A stretch of DNA of 64,000 bases from Gordonibacter sp. 28C. Lineage in GTDB: Bacteria; Actinomycetota; Coriobacteriia; Coriobacteriales; Eggerthellaceae. Each line of letters opens with the position of its first letter. Positions within the stretch are counted from its first letter, which is position 1. The notes beneath the pieces are model-generated. The model was not told where the DNA came from. It did not search any database and saw only the letters and a list, made by a program, of their open reading frames with translations. The DNA lies in assembly GCF_003339845.1 (NCBI RefSeq), contig NZ_PPTR01000002.1, positions 186,001-250,000 on the forward strand, written 5' to 3'. The position numbers and the translations under genes are program-made. This document shows positions 1-7,675 of this stretch, piece after piece.

Positions 1-62
1 GCCAGCTCCACGCCCCTGCCCAAGTTCCCGTAACCCAAAATGCCGATGCGCGTTTTCGCCAT
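1..62 (-). CDS. ddh: meso-diaminopimelate D-dehydrogenase, N-terminal fragment (runs off the window)
   Basis: Only the first 20 codons are present; the gene continues beyond base 1. Translation from the ATG at 62 reads MAKTRIGILGYGNLGRGVE, a Rossmann-fold start with a GxGxxG-type NADP-binding loop that closely resembles the N-terminus of meso-diaminopimelate dehydrogenase, which makes meso-DAP for lysine and peptidoglycan in one reductive amination. The match rests on a very short stretch, so other dehydrogenases of the same fold cannot be excluded. It starts about 145 bases from the end of thiE and is transcribed in the same direction. Confidence 0.6.
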   Translation of the reverse strand, partial: MAKTRIGILGYGNLGRGVEL

Positions 63-207
63 GTGCAGCCTCCTGTTGCGATGGTGTCGGTTTTTCCAGG
101 CTATCCTACCAAGAACGGAGCCGATGCGCGCGCGGAACGAGAGACGAGCAAATTAAATCCAACGCTCCCCCTTGCCAAGCGGACGAGCCCGCGCGGAACG
201 CCGAAGG

Positions 208-903
208 CTACGCCCGCGCGGCGCGCCAAGCCTCCACGAGCTCGCGGGCGGCGGCCCCGGGGTCGGGCGCGGCGCACACCGCCGACACCACGAAGAAGCC
301 GTCGACCCCCGTGCGCGCGAGGGCGGGGATGTCCGCGGCCTTCACGCCGCCGCCCACCACGACGGGAAGCGGGCTCGTGCGCGCGAGCTCCGACAAATCG
401 GCCAGGCTCCTGGTTATCACGTTGCCCGCCGCGTCCATGCCGCAGTCGGGCTTCGTGGCCGTCTCGTGCAAAGGCCCCGCGCCCAGGTAGTCCACGCAGC
501 CCGTGTCGACCGTGCGCACGTACTCCAGCATCTCGTCGGTGCGCGCCGAAAGGCCCACGACGCCGTCCTCGCCCAGATACCTCCGGCACACCTCCACCGG
601 CACGTCGGACTGCCCCACGTGCACGCCGTCCACTTTGATGCCGGCCGCGCGCGCCGCCAGCGCCACGTCGAGCCGGTCGTCCACCAAAAGCGCCGCCCGT
701 CGGGCCGCGCCGGCGCGCTCGATGGCGCCGGCGGCCTCGCGCGCCACCTCCATCAGCTGGCGCGCCGAGCACTCCTTCGAGCGCACCTGCACGCAGGTGA
801 ACCCCGCCGCCAGCGCCGCCTCCACCACGTCGCCCACCGGGCGCCCGGCCGTGTTCTCGGGGCCCAGCACCAGGTACGCCGTTATGTCCAGGTTATTCCG
901 CAT
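208..903 (-). CDS. thiE: thiamine-phosphate synthase ThiE
   Basis: This 231-residue TIM-barrel protein should couple HMP-pyrophosphate with THZ-phosphate to form thiamine phosphate in the cytoplasm. Family motifs are visible: CVQVRSKE near the N-terminus (the QxRxK pyrophosphate-binding segment), LLVDDRLDVAL, GVHVGQSDV, DYLGAGPLHETATKPD, and the phosphate-binding VVVGGGVKAADI near residue 190. Length is normal. It is the last gene of the thiM operon; its ATG lies inside the end of the preceding gene (11-base overlap), suggesting translational coupling. Control is expected from the TPP riboswitch at the head of the operon. Confidence 0.93.
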   Translation of the reverse strand: MRNNLDITAYLVLGPENTAGRPVGDVVEAALAAGFTCVQVRSKECSARQLMEVAREAAGAIERAGAARRAALLVDDRLDVALAARAAGIKVDGVHVGQSDVPVEVCRRYLGEDGVVGLSARTDEMLEYVRTVDTGCVDYLGAGPLHETATKPDCGMDAAGNVITRSLADLSELARTSPLPVVVGGGVKAADIPALARTGVDGFFVVSAVCAAPDPGAAARELVEAWRAARA

Positions 904-1207
904 GGCCGCCCCCGCCCAAGATGTCGTCCACCTTGCTCACCTTGCGCTCCATCATGCCGGTGTGCCCGGGGCGCACGTCGGCCTTGAGCACGACCTCGGT
1001 GCGGATGCCCTTCTCGGCCAGAACGAACGTCGCGTCCTTCACCACCTGGAACACCTCGTCCCACTCACCCTCGATCTCGGTGAACATGGAGTTCGTCCGG
1101 TTCGGAAGGCCCGACGCGCGGATGACCCGCACGACCTCCGCCACCTCGGCCGCCAACTCGTCGCCCACGCCCAACGGGGCGATGGCCACCGCCACCAACG
1201 TGTTCAT
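893..1207 (-). CDS. MTH1187-family thiamine-binding protein
   Basis: A 104-residue protein beginning MNTLVAVAIAPLGVG and containing VVRVIRASGLPNRTNSMFTEIEGEWDE split across its middle, the pattern of the MTH1187/YkoF-like family (formerly DUF77), whose members bind thiamine or HMP through a ferredoxin-like fold. It lies 5 bases after thiM and overlaps thiE, so it is an integral part of the thiamine operon; a role in binding or delivering a thiamine precursor is inferred from family and context. Lysine- and His-containing C-terminus ends LGGGGHAE. The ATG at 1207 was chosen because it matches the family start; the longer upstream reading frame is in the thiM shadow. Confidence 0.85.
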   Translation of the reverse strand: MNTLVAVAIAPLGVGDELAAEVAEVVRVIRASGLPNRTNSMFTEIEGEWDEVFQVVKDATFVLAEKGIRTEVVLKADVRPGHTGMMERKVSKVDDILGGGGHAE

Positions 1208-1212
1208 ACGCC

Positions 1213-2046
1213 TCACACCTCTCTGATCTCGAACGGATTGCCCGCGACGTCCGCTGCCGACGCCTCGTAGAGCTCGTCCAAAAACGCCGTCTGGAAGCTT
1301 CCCGGCGCCTGCACGCGCGCGAACGCGCGCGCCCCGGCCAGGTTGTAGGCCGCCGTGGCCGCGAGCGCCGCGGCGAGCGGCGAGGCGACCGCCGCATACA
1401 CGGCGGCCACGCCGCCGAGCGAGCAGCCGAAACCCGTCACCTTCTCCATGAGCGGCGACCCTCCGCGCGACGTCGCCACGACGTCGCCGTCGGTGACCAG
1501 GTCGACCGCCCCGGACACCGCAACGGCCCCTCCGGTCCAGCGCGCCAGGGCGACGGCCGCGCCCTCGGCCGCGCCCACCTCGTCGGTGGAGTCCACCCCG
1601 CGCACCTGGGCCCGAACGTCGCCGCCGTCCAGTTCCCACAGCCCCGCCAGCGCGATGACCTCGGAGGCGTTCGCCCGCACGACGGCGGGCCTGCACGCCT
1701 TCAGCTCCTTCAAGATGCCGGTGCGCAGCGACCCGATGCCGATGCCCACCGGGTCGAGCACCCACGGCTTGCCCAGCTCGCGCATGGCCCGCGCGGCGCG
1801 CGGCATCGTCTCCTCGTGCACGGGCAGCAGCGTGCCCAAGTTGAGGTACAGCGCGCCGCCCGCCTGCGCCAAAAACTCCGCCTCGTCGGGCAGGTAAACC
1901 ATGGCCGCCGACCCGCCGGCCGCCAGCTGCGCGTTGGCCACGAAGTTCACGCTCACGGCGTTCGTGACCGAGCCGACCAACGGCACCTCCCGCCGCGCCG
2001 CGTCCACCGCCTCGGCCACCTGCCGCTCAAGTTCCGCTTTCTCCAC
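1213..2046 (-). CDS. thiM: hydroxyethylthiazole kinase ThiM
   Basis: This 277-residue ribokinase-like enzyme phosphorylates 4-methyl-5-(2-hydroxyethyl)thiazole in the thiamine salvage route. Visible motifs are VGSVTNAVSVNFVANAQLA near residue 25, VLDPVGIGIGSLRTG around residue 115, VRANASEVIALAG, and the catalytic-loop VTGFGCSLGG near residue 225. It is the first gene of the operon and lies directly downstream of a TPP riboswitch, so it should be shut off when thiamine pyrophosphate is plentiful. No thiD gene is seen nearby, so the HMP branch must be encoded elsewhere. Confidence 0.93.
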   Translation of the reverse strand: MEKAELERQVAEAVDAARREVPLVGSVTNAVSVNFVANAQLAAGGSAAMVYLPDEAEFLAQAGGALYLNLGTLLPVHEETMPRAARAMRELGKPWVLDPVGIGIGSLRTGILKELKACRPAVVRANASEVIALAGLWELDGGDVRAQVRGVDSTDEVGAAEGAAVALARWTGGAVAVSGAVDLVTDGDVVATSRGGSPLMEKVTGFGCSLGGVAAVYAAVASPLAAALAATAAYNLAGARAFARVQAPGSFQTAFLDELYEASAADVAGNPFEIREV

Positions 2047-2111
2047 CGCTTCCGCTCCTTTCCTGAAAACGAAAGGACGCCCACCGTTGCGGCAAGCGTC
2101 CTCGTCTTCAA

Positions 2112-2205
2112 AGCATGCTCCCTACACCAGTGTTAACTGACAGGTTCAAAGGATCAGGCTCTCGCCTTCTCAACGCCCGCGGGCCACGCCCGCTCGGTTC
2201 TCCTG
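2112..2205 (-). promoter_or_regulatory. TPP riboswitch (THI element) upstream of thiM
   Basis: Read on the minus strand, the leader contains the conserved THI-box pieces in the right order: a TTGAGA segment near 2175 (usual CTGAGA), CCTTTGAACCTG at about 2134-2145, then AACACTGGTGTAGGGA closing toward 2116. The arms around GGTGTAGGG and the 5-prime GGAGAACC can form the helices flanking the pyrophosphate and pyrimidine sensor loops. It sits about 65 bases before the thiM ATG, consistent with control of thiM, the thiamine-binding gene and thiE. Confidence 0.93.
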
Positions 2206-2362
2206 CATAAGCTATTCAGTTGGCTCCATGGTACCACGACGCAGGCGCGCGCGAACGTCGCGGCGGCGGACGGTATATGGAGGCGGAAAACCACCTCCCC
2301 GACGGCGCGCATCCATGAGACAATAGCCCGTGCAGAAAAACCCCAACCCAGGAAAGCGAACC

Positions 2363-4042
2363 ATGCCAGAATTCATTTACCAGATGCATCAGGCCCGCAA
2401 GGCGCACGGCGACAAGGTCATCCTCGACGACGTGACGCTGTCGTTCTACCCCGGCGCGAAGATCGGCGTCGTGGGGCCGAACGGCATGGGCAAGTCCACC
2501 CTGCTCAAGATCATGGCCGGCCTCGAAGAGGTCACGAACGGCGAGGCGCGGCTCACGCCGGGCTACTCGGTGGGCATCCTGCTGCAGGAGCCGCCGCTCG
2601 ACGAGGACAAGACGGTTCTCGAGAACATCAAGCAGGCCTTCGGCGACATCTTCGCGAAGGTGGAGCGCTTCAACGCCATCGGCGAGGAGATGGCCTCCCC
2701 CGACGCCGACTTCGACGCGCTCATGGACGAAATGGGCAAGCTGCAGACCGAGATCGACGCCGCGAACGGCTGGGACTTGGACAGCCAGCTCTCCCAGGCC
2801 ATGGACGCGCTGCAGTGCCCCGACCCCGACGAGCCGGTCACGCACCTCTCCGGCGGCGAGCGCCGCCGCGTGGCGCTCTGCCGCCTGCTGCTGGAGGCGC
2901 CCGACCTGCTCTTGCTCGACGAGCCCACGAACCACCTGGACGCGGAGTCGGTGCTGTGGCTCGAGCAGTTCCTGCGCACCTACCAGGGCGCGGTGCTGGC
3001 CGTCACGCACGACCGCTACTTCCTCGACCACGTGGCCGAATGGATCTGCGAGGTGGACCGCGGCAGCCTGTTCCCCTACAAGGGCAACTACTCCACGTAC
3101 CTGGAGACGAAGGCCGCCCGCATCGAGGCGCAGGGCCAGAGCCAGGAGAAGCTGGCGAAGAAGCTGAAAAGCGAGCTGGAATGGGTGCGCTCGAGCCCGA
3201 AGGCCCGCCAGGCCAAGAGCAAGGCGCGCCTGGCCGCCTACGAGCAGATGGCCGCCGAGGCGCGCGCCAACAAGAAGCTCGACTACAACGAGATCCAGAT
3301 CCCCGTGCCGCCGCGCCTGGGCGCCAAGGTCATCGAGGCCGAGCATCTGCACAAGGCGTTTGGCGACCGTGTGCTCATCGACGACCTGTCGTTCAACCTG
3401 CCGCCCAACGGCATCGTGGGCGTCATCGGCCCGAACGGCGTGGGCAAGTCCACCCTGTTCAAGATGATCATGGGCCTGGAGCCGGTGGACGGCGGCACGC
3501 TCGACATCGGCGAGTCGGTGAAGATCAGCTACGTCGACCAGAACCGCGAGGGCATCGACCCGAACACGAAGCTGTGGGAAGTGGTGTCCGGCGGCAACGA
3601 CTTCATGATCGTGGGCGACACGGAGATCCCCAGCCGCGCCTACGTGGCCAGCTTCGGGTTCAAGGGCTCCGACCAGCAGAAGCCGGCCGGCGTGCTCTCC
3701 GGCGGCGAGCGCAACCGCCTGAACCTGGCGCTCACCTTGAAGCAGGGCGGCAACCTGCTGCTGCTCGACGAGCCCACGAACGACCTGGACACCGAGACGC
3801 TGGCCAGCCTCGAGGAAGCGCTGCTGGCGTTCCCCGGCTGCGCTGTGGTGACGAGCCACGACCGCTGGTTCCTCGACCGCGTGGCCACGCACATTCTGGC
3901 CTGGGAGGGCACCGACGAGAACCCCGGCACCTGGACCTGGTTCGAAGGCAACTTCGAGGCCTACCAGGAGAACCGCCTGGAACGCCTGGGGCCCGAGGCG
4001 TCCAAGCCCCACCGCCTGCATCGCAAGCTCACGCGCGACTAG
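2363..4042 (+). CDS. ettA: energy-dependent translational throttle protein EttA (ABC-F ATPase)
   Basis: A 559-residue ABC-F protein with two ABC domains and no membrane segment. EttA binds the ribosomal E site and gates entry into elongation according to ATP level. Domain 1 has Walker A GPNGMGKST (about residue 40), signature LSGGERRR and Walker B LLLLDEPTNHLD; domain 2 has GPNGVGKST, LSGGERNR and LLLLDEPTNDLD. Between them is the charged linker (KSELEWVRSSPKARQ) typical of EttA. The ATG at 2363 is preferred over one 33 bases upstream because it has an AGGAAAG ribosome site and gives the family start MPEFIYQMHQARKAHGDK. It appears to be a single-gene unit. Confidence 0.95.
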   Translation: MPEFIYQMHQARKAHGDKVILDDVTLSFYPGAKIGVVGPNGMGKSTLLKIMAGLEEVTNGEARLTPGYSVGILLQEPPLDEDKTVLENIKQAFGDIFAKVERFNAIGEEMASPDADFDALMDEMGKLQTEIDAANGWDLDSQLSQAMDALQCPDPDEPVTHLSGGERRRVALCRLLLEAPDLLLLDEPTNHLDAESVLWLEQFLRTYQGAVLAVTHDRYFLDHVAEWICEVDRGSLFPYKGNYSTYLETKAARIEAQGQSQEKLAKKLKSELEWVRSSPKARQAKSKARLAAYEQMAAEARANKKLDYNEIQIPVPPRLGAKVIEAEHLHKAFGDRVLIDDLSFNLPPNGIVGVIGPNGVGKSTLFKMIMGLEPVDGGTLDIGESVKISYVDQNREGIDPNTKLWEVVSGGNDFMIVGDTEIPSRAYVASFGFKGSDQQKPAGVLSGGERNRLNLALTLKQGGNLLLLDEPTNDLDTETLASLEEALLAFPGCAVVTSHDRWFLDRVATHILAWEGTDENPGTWTWFEGNFEAYQENRLERLGPEASKPHRLHRKLTRD

Positions 4043-4134
4043 GCAGGCAGAGCCGAGCGCGGCGGCCCCGCCTGCCGCCGCGCTTCATGGCGCACGCCCA
4101 CCCATCCTCCCACGACGACGCGAAAGGCGGCCCC

Positions 4135-4545
4135 GTGATCAAGCCCATCATGAAAGACCGGTTCGTCCTTCGCCAGACCTCGGTGCCCGCGTCGGCCGAC
4201 GACCTGCAAACGGCGCGCGACCTGCGCGACACGCTGGCGGCCCATGCGGATTCGTGCGTGGGCATGGCGGCGAACATGATAGGCGTGCTGAAGCGCATCA
4301 TCGTCTTCGACGACAACGGCGCCACGCGGACGATGCTGAACCCCGAGATCGTCGAAGCTTCCGGCCCGTTCGAGGCGGAAGAGGGCTGCCTGTCCCTCGA
4401 CGGCGTGCGCACGACCACGCGCTACCGGACCATCAAGGTGCGCTTCCAAGACGAGCAGCTGCGCGAGCACACGAAGTCCTACCGAGGCTGGACCGCCCAG
4501 ATCATCCAGCACGAAGTGGACCACTGCAACGGCATCTTGATCTGA
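4135..4545 (+). CDS. peptide deformylase family protein with substituted motif 1
   Basis: A 136-residue protein of the deformylase fold, which removes the formyl group from nascent proteins. Motif 2 is intact (EEGCLSL, metal-binding Cys) and motif 3 is intact (QHEVDH, two metal His and the catalytic Glu). Motif 1, normally GxGLAAxQ, reads GMAANMIG: the transition-state-stabilising Gln is replaced by Met. Similar short deformylase homologues with this motif occur in anaerobic Gram-positives, so it may be a divergent enzyme rather than a decayed one. I chose the GTG at 4135, preceded by AAAGGCGG; an ATG at 4087 would add 16 residues without family support. Confidence 0.78.
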   Translation: MIKPIMKDRFVLRQTSVPASADDLQTARDLRDTLAAHADSCVGMAANMIGVLKRIIVFDDNGATRTMLNPEIVEASGPFEAEEGCLSLDGVRTTTRYRTIKVRFQDEQLREHTKSYRGWTAQIIQHEVDHCNGILI

Positions 4546-4891
4546 AGTTTCGACAAACGAACCCGGAGCTCTTCTTGATGCGCGGTCGCAGCATCGGGGT
4601 AGGCTCCACGTTTTTGCACGTTATCGAACGGAATGTTGCGTATGCGAGTTCGTTCGCATGCTCTCTTCATTGCGAAGGCGCTTCCCAAATACAAAACACC
4701 ATGTCGCGATTAGCTCGAAAGAAGATAGCCTCACTTCACCATGCGGAGCACCGGCATACGGCCTTTCAAACGTAACATTCTGACGAAAAACGTGCGAAAA
4801 CTCGTGCACGCGCCCCCGGAAAGCGGCAAGCTCTCGCCCTCGCCACCCGGCCTTGCCGTTCGGCAAGGGCCTCCGTCGAGAACGAGAGCAC
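4546..4891. other. intergenic region with a terminator-like hairpin
   Basis: I see no gene here between two genes that converge. A strong hairpin lies at 4849-4871 (GGCCTTGCC, loop GTTC, GGCAAGGGCC), 20 to 40 bases past the end of the formate dehydrogenase gene on the minus strand; it lacks a U run, so its role as a terminator is tentative. A second short palindrome, ATGCGA/TCGCAT, lies near 4641-4660. Confidence 0.4.
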
Positions 4892-7675
4892 TCACTCTTC
4901 CATTCCGTCATCTGCGCCGGACAACCCGTCTGATTCGCCTTCACCGCCCGCCCCGCTCGCATCGCCCGCCTTCTCCACCTGCACGGCGCACACTTTGTAC
5001 TCGGGGGCCTTCGACACGCGGTCGAGGGCGGCAATGGTGAGCCAGTTGCTGTTGCCGTCTTGGAAATGGAAGGGCATCCACGTCTGGCCGGGATTGGTCT
5101 TGCGCGACACGCGCGCCGTGGTCTCTATCCGGCCGCGGCGCGACGCCACGCTCACGCGGTCGCCGTCGGCGATGCCGCGCGCCTCGGCGTCGACCTCGTT
5201 CAGCTCGATGAACGAGCTGCCGGATATCTCGTCCAAGCCTTCGGTGCGGCCGGTCATCGCGCGGGCGTTGTACTGGGCGAGCACACGTCCCGTCATCATG
5301 ACCAGGGGGTACTCGCCATCGGGCAACTCGGCGGACGGAAGGTAGTCGGGCGTGGAGAACGAGCCCACGCCTTGCGCGAACTCGCTCACGTGCAGGATGG
5401 GCGTGCCGGGGTGATCGGCGTGCGGACACGGCCATTGCAGGCCCCGGCCGGCCACCTCGTCGCCGTCGAGGCGCGCATGGCTCATGCCCCCGTACGACGG
5501 CGTCACCGACGCGATCTCGTCCATGAGCGCCGCGGCGTCCAGATGCGGCTGCGCGCAACCCATGCGGTTCATGACCTCGGTGAAGATGTCCGTGTCGAGG
5601 CGCGCGCCTGCCGGCCCCTCCACCGCCTTGCGCACGCGCTGCACGCGCCGCTCGGTGTTCGTGAAGGTGCCCTCCTTCTCCGCATAGCTGCGGCCGGGCA
5701 GAACGACGTCGGCGTACTTCGCCGTCTCGGTGAGGAACAGGTCGTCCACCACCAGAAACTCCAGCGCCTCCAGCGCGCGTATCACGTGGTGCGTGTCCGG
5801 GTCGGTGCGCACGGGATCCTCGCCGAACAGGAACAGGCCGCGCACGCGCCCCTCCACCATGGCCGGGAAGCACTCGGTGGCCTTGAGCCCGCGCCCGCGC
5901 GGCAGCGACGTGCCCCAGGCGCGCTCGAAGCGGCGCACGGCCTCGGGGTCGGCGATCTTCTGGTAGCCCGGCAGATCGTCGGGTCCCGCACCCATGTCGC
6001 AGGCGCCCTGCACGTTGTTCTGCCCGCGCAGCGGGTTCACGCCTCCGCCGGGACGCCCCAGGTTGCCGGTGAGCATGGCGATGTTCGAAAGCGCCATGAC
6101 GCCGTCGGTGCCGGTGGAGTGCTCCGTCACGCCCAGGCAGTACACGATGGCGGCCGCGCCGGCCGAGGCGTACATCTTGGCGGCGGCCACCAGATCGCGC
6201 TGGTCGATACCGCAGATATCGGCCACGCGCGCCGGCGTGTAGTCCTCCACCGTGGCGGCCAGCACGCGGGAACCCTCCGTGCGGTTGCGCACGAACTGCT
6301 CGTCGAACAGGCCCTCTTTCAAGATGACGTTCACCATGCCGTTGGCGAACGCCACGTTCGTGCCCGGCCGCAGCTTCAGGTGGATGTCCGCCTGCGCGGC
6401 CAGCCCTATGTCGCGCGGGTCCACCACGATGAGCCGGCATCCGCGCTCCACGGCGGCGCGCAGCTGCATGCCGATGACCGGATGCGCCTCTTCGGGGTTC
6501 GACCCCACGAGCATGACGACGTCCGCCTTCCGCGTCACGTCGTCGATGGAGTTCGTCATCGCTCCCGAACCAAGCATGGTCGCCAGACCGGCGACGGTGG
6601 GAGCGTGTCAAACACGCGCGCAGCAGTCCACGTTGTTCGTTTGGAAGGCGATGCGCGCCATCTTCTGGAACAGGTAGATGTCCTCGTTCGTGGAGCGCGA
6701 GCAGGCGAAGGCCGCGAGCGATTCCCCGCCGTGCTCGTCGCGCAGCTCCGTGAAGCGCCGCGCCACCAGGTCGAGCGCCTCGTCCCACGAGGCCGGCTCG
6801 AGCTGGCCGGTGGCGGCGTTGCGCACGAGCGGCGTGCGCAGGCGGTCGGGCGCGTCGACGAAGTCGAAGCTGCTCGAGCGCCCCTTCACGCATAGAAGCC
6901 CCTTGTTCGACGGCCCCGACGCGCCCTCGGCGTCCACGATGCGGCCGTCCTTCACCACGAGGTCCAGCTGGCAGCCCACGCCGCAGTGCGGGCAGGTGGT
7001 GCGCACGCGCTCCGTCTCCCACGAGCGGTAGGCGCCGCGGCGCTTCTCGGTGAGCGCGCCCGTGGGGCACGCCTGCGCGCAGGTGCCGCACGACTCGCAG
7101 TCGGTGGCGCGCCAATCCTCGCCGAACGGGGCCTCGATGGCGATGCGCACGCCCCGCTTGCCCGTGCGCAGCGTGTGGTTGCGCGCCGCGGCGTTGCAGG
7201 CGCCCACGCAGCGCTGACAGCGGATGCACAGGTTCGGGTCGAAGGACAAAAACGGGTTAGCGTCCAGCACGGGCCGCACCGGGCGCGGTTCGGGGCGCTC
7301 CGGCCCCTCCACGCCGTACTCGCGGCAGAGGGAGGCCAGCTCGCAGGCCCCGTTCTTGTCGCAGACGAGGCAGGGGGCGCCCATGCCCCGCCCGTGATCG
7401 GCCATGAGCAGCTCGAGCGCGATGCGCCGGTAAGTCGCCAGGCGCGGCGAGTCGGTGGTCACGGCCATGCCGTCCCACACGACCGTCGAGCACGACGGCA
7501 CCGGATGGTCCACGCCCTCCACGTCCACCACGCACACGCGGCACGCGCCCGCGGCGCTCACGTCCTTCAGGTAGCAGAGCGTGGGGATGCGGATGCCCGC
7601 CTTCCGCGCCGCCTCCAGCACGGTCGCGCCCTCCGGCGCCACGAGCGCCGTGCCGTTTATCGTGATGCTAGGCAT
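4892..7675 (-). CDS. fdhA: selenocysteine-containing formate dehydrogenase, molybdopterin (alpha) subunit
   Basis: The frame from 7675 reaches a UGA at 6608-6610 and continues without a break to 4892. Reading UGA as selenocysteine gives 927 residues with Sec at 356 in the context CARV-Sec-HAPTVAGLA, exactly the active-site position of Sec/Cys formate dehydrogenases. N-terminal domains: [2Fe-2S] ferredoxin (C34, C45, C48, C62), NuoG-like Fe-S site (HGRGMGAPCLVCDKNGAC), two [4Fe-4S] motifs (CIRCQRCVGAC, CESCGTCAQAC), then the molybdopterin domain starting CPHCGVGC. Such enzymes interconvert formate and CO2 and pass electrons to a flavoprotein partner, here encoded just upstream with an 8-base overlap. 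Standard gene callers would split it in two. Confidence 0.93.
6561..6610 (-). promoter_or_regulatory. bacterial SECIS element with recoded UGA codon
   Basis: Directly after the in-frame UGA (6608-6610) the message can fold into a hairpin: GTCGCC, apical loop GGTCT, GGCGAC (6579-6595), with an outer stem GCTCCC/GGGAGC (6599-6604 with 6561-6566). The loop GGUCU and its distance of about 20 bases from the UGA match the SelB-binding hairpin known from E. coli fdhF. It lies inside the coding sequence and should direct selenocysteine insertion. Confidence 0.85.

Noticed and set aside
2216-4021. 601-codon open frame on the minus strand opposite ettA
   Set aside because: It is the shadow of a high-GC coding gene: no ribosome site, biased composition and no family motif, while the plus strand encodes a textbook ABC-F protein.
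4640-4662. tRNA-like stem in the 4546-4891 gap
   Set aside because: Only a single small palindrome is present; there is no cloverleaf or TTCGAAT-type T-loop.
4892-6577. Stand-alone C-terminal formate dehydrogenase pseudogene
   Set aside because: The frame joins the upstream part through a UGA at the selenocysteine position with a SECIS hairpin, so the gene is intact.
5060-6895. 611-codon plus-strand frame opposite the formate dehydrogenase gene
   Set aside because: Low-complexity His/Arg/Ala-rich translation typical of antisense frames in GC-rich genes.
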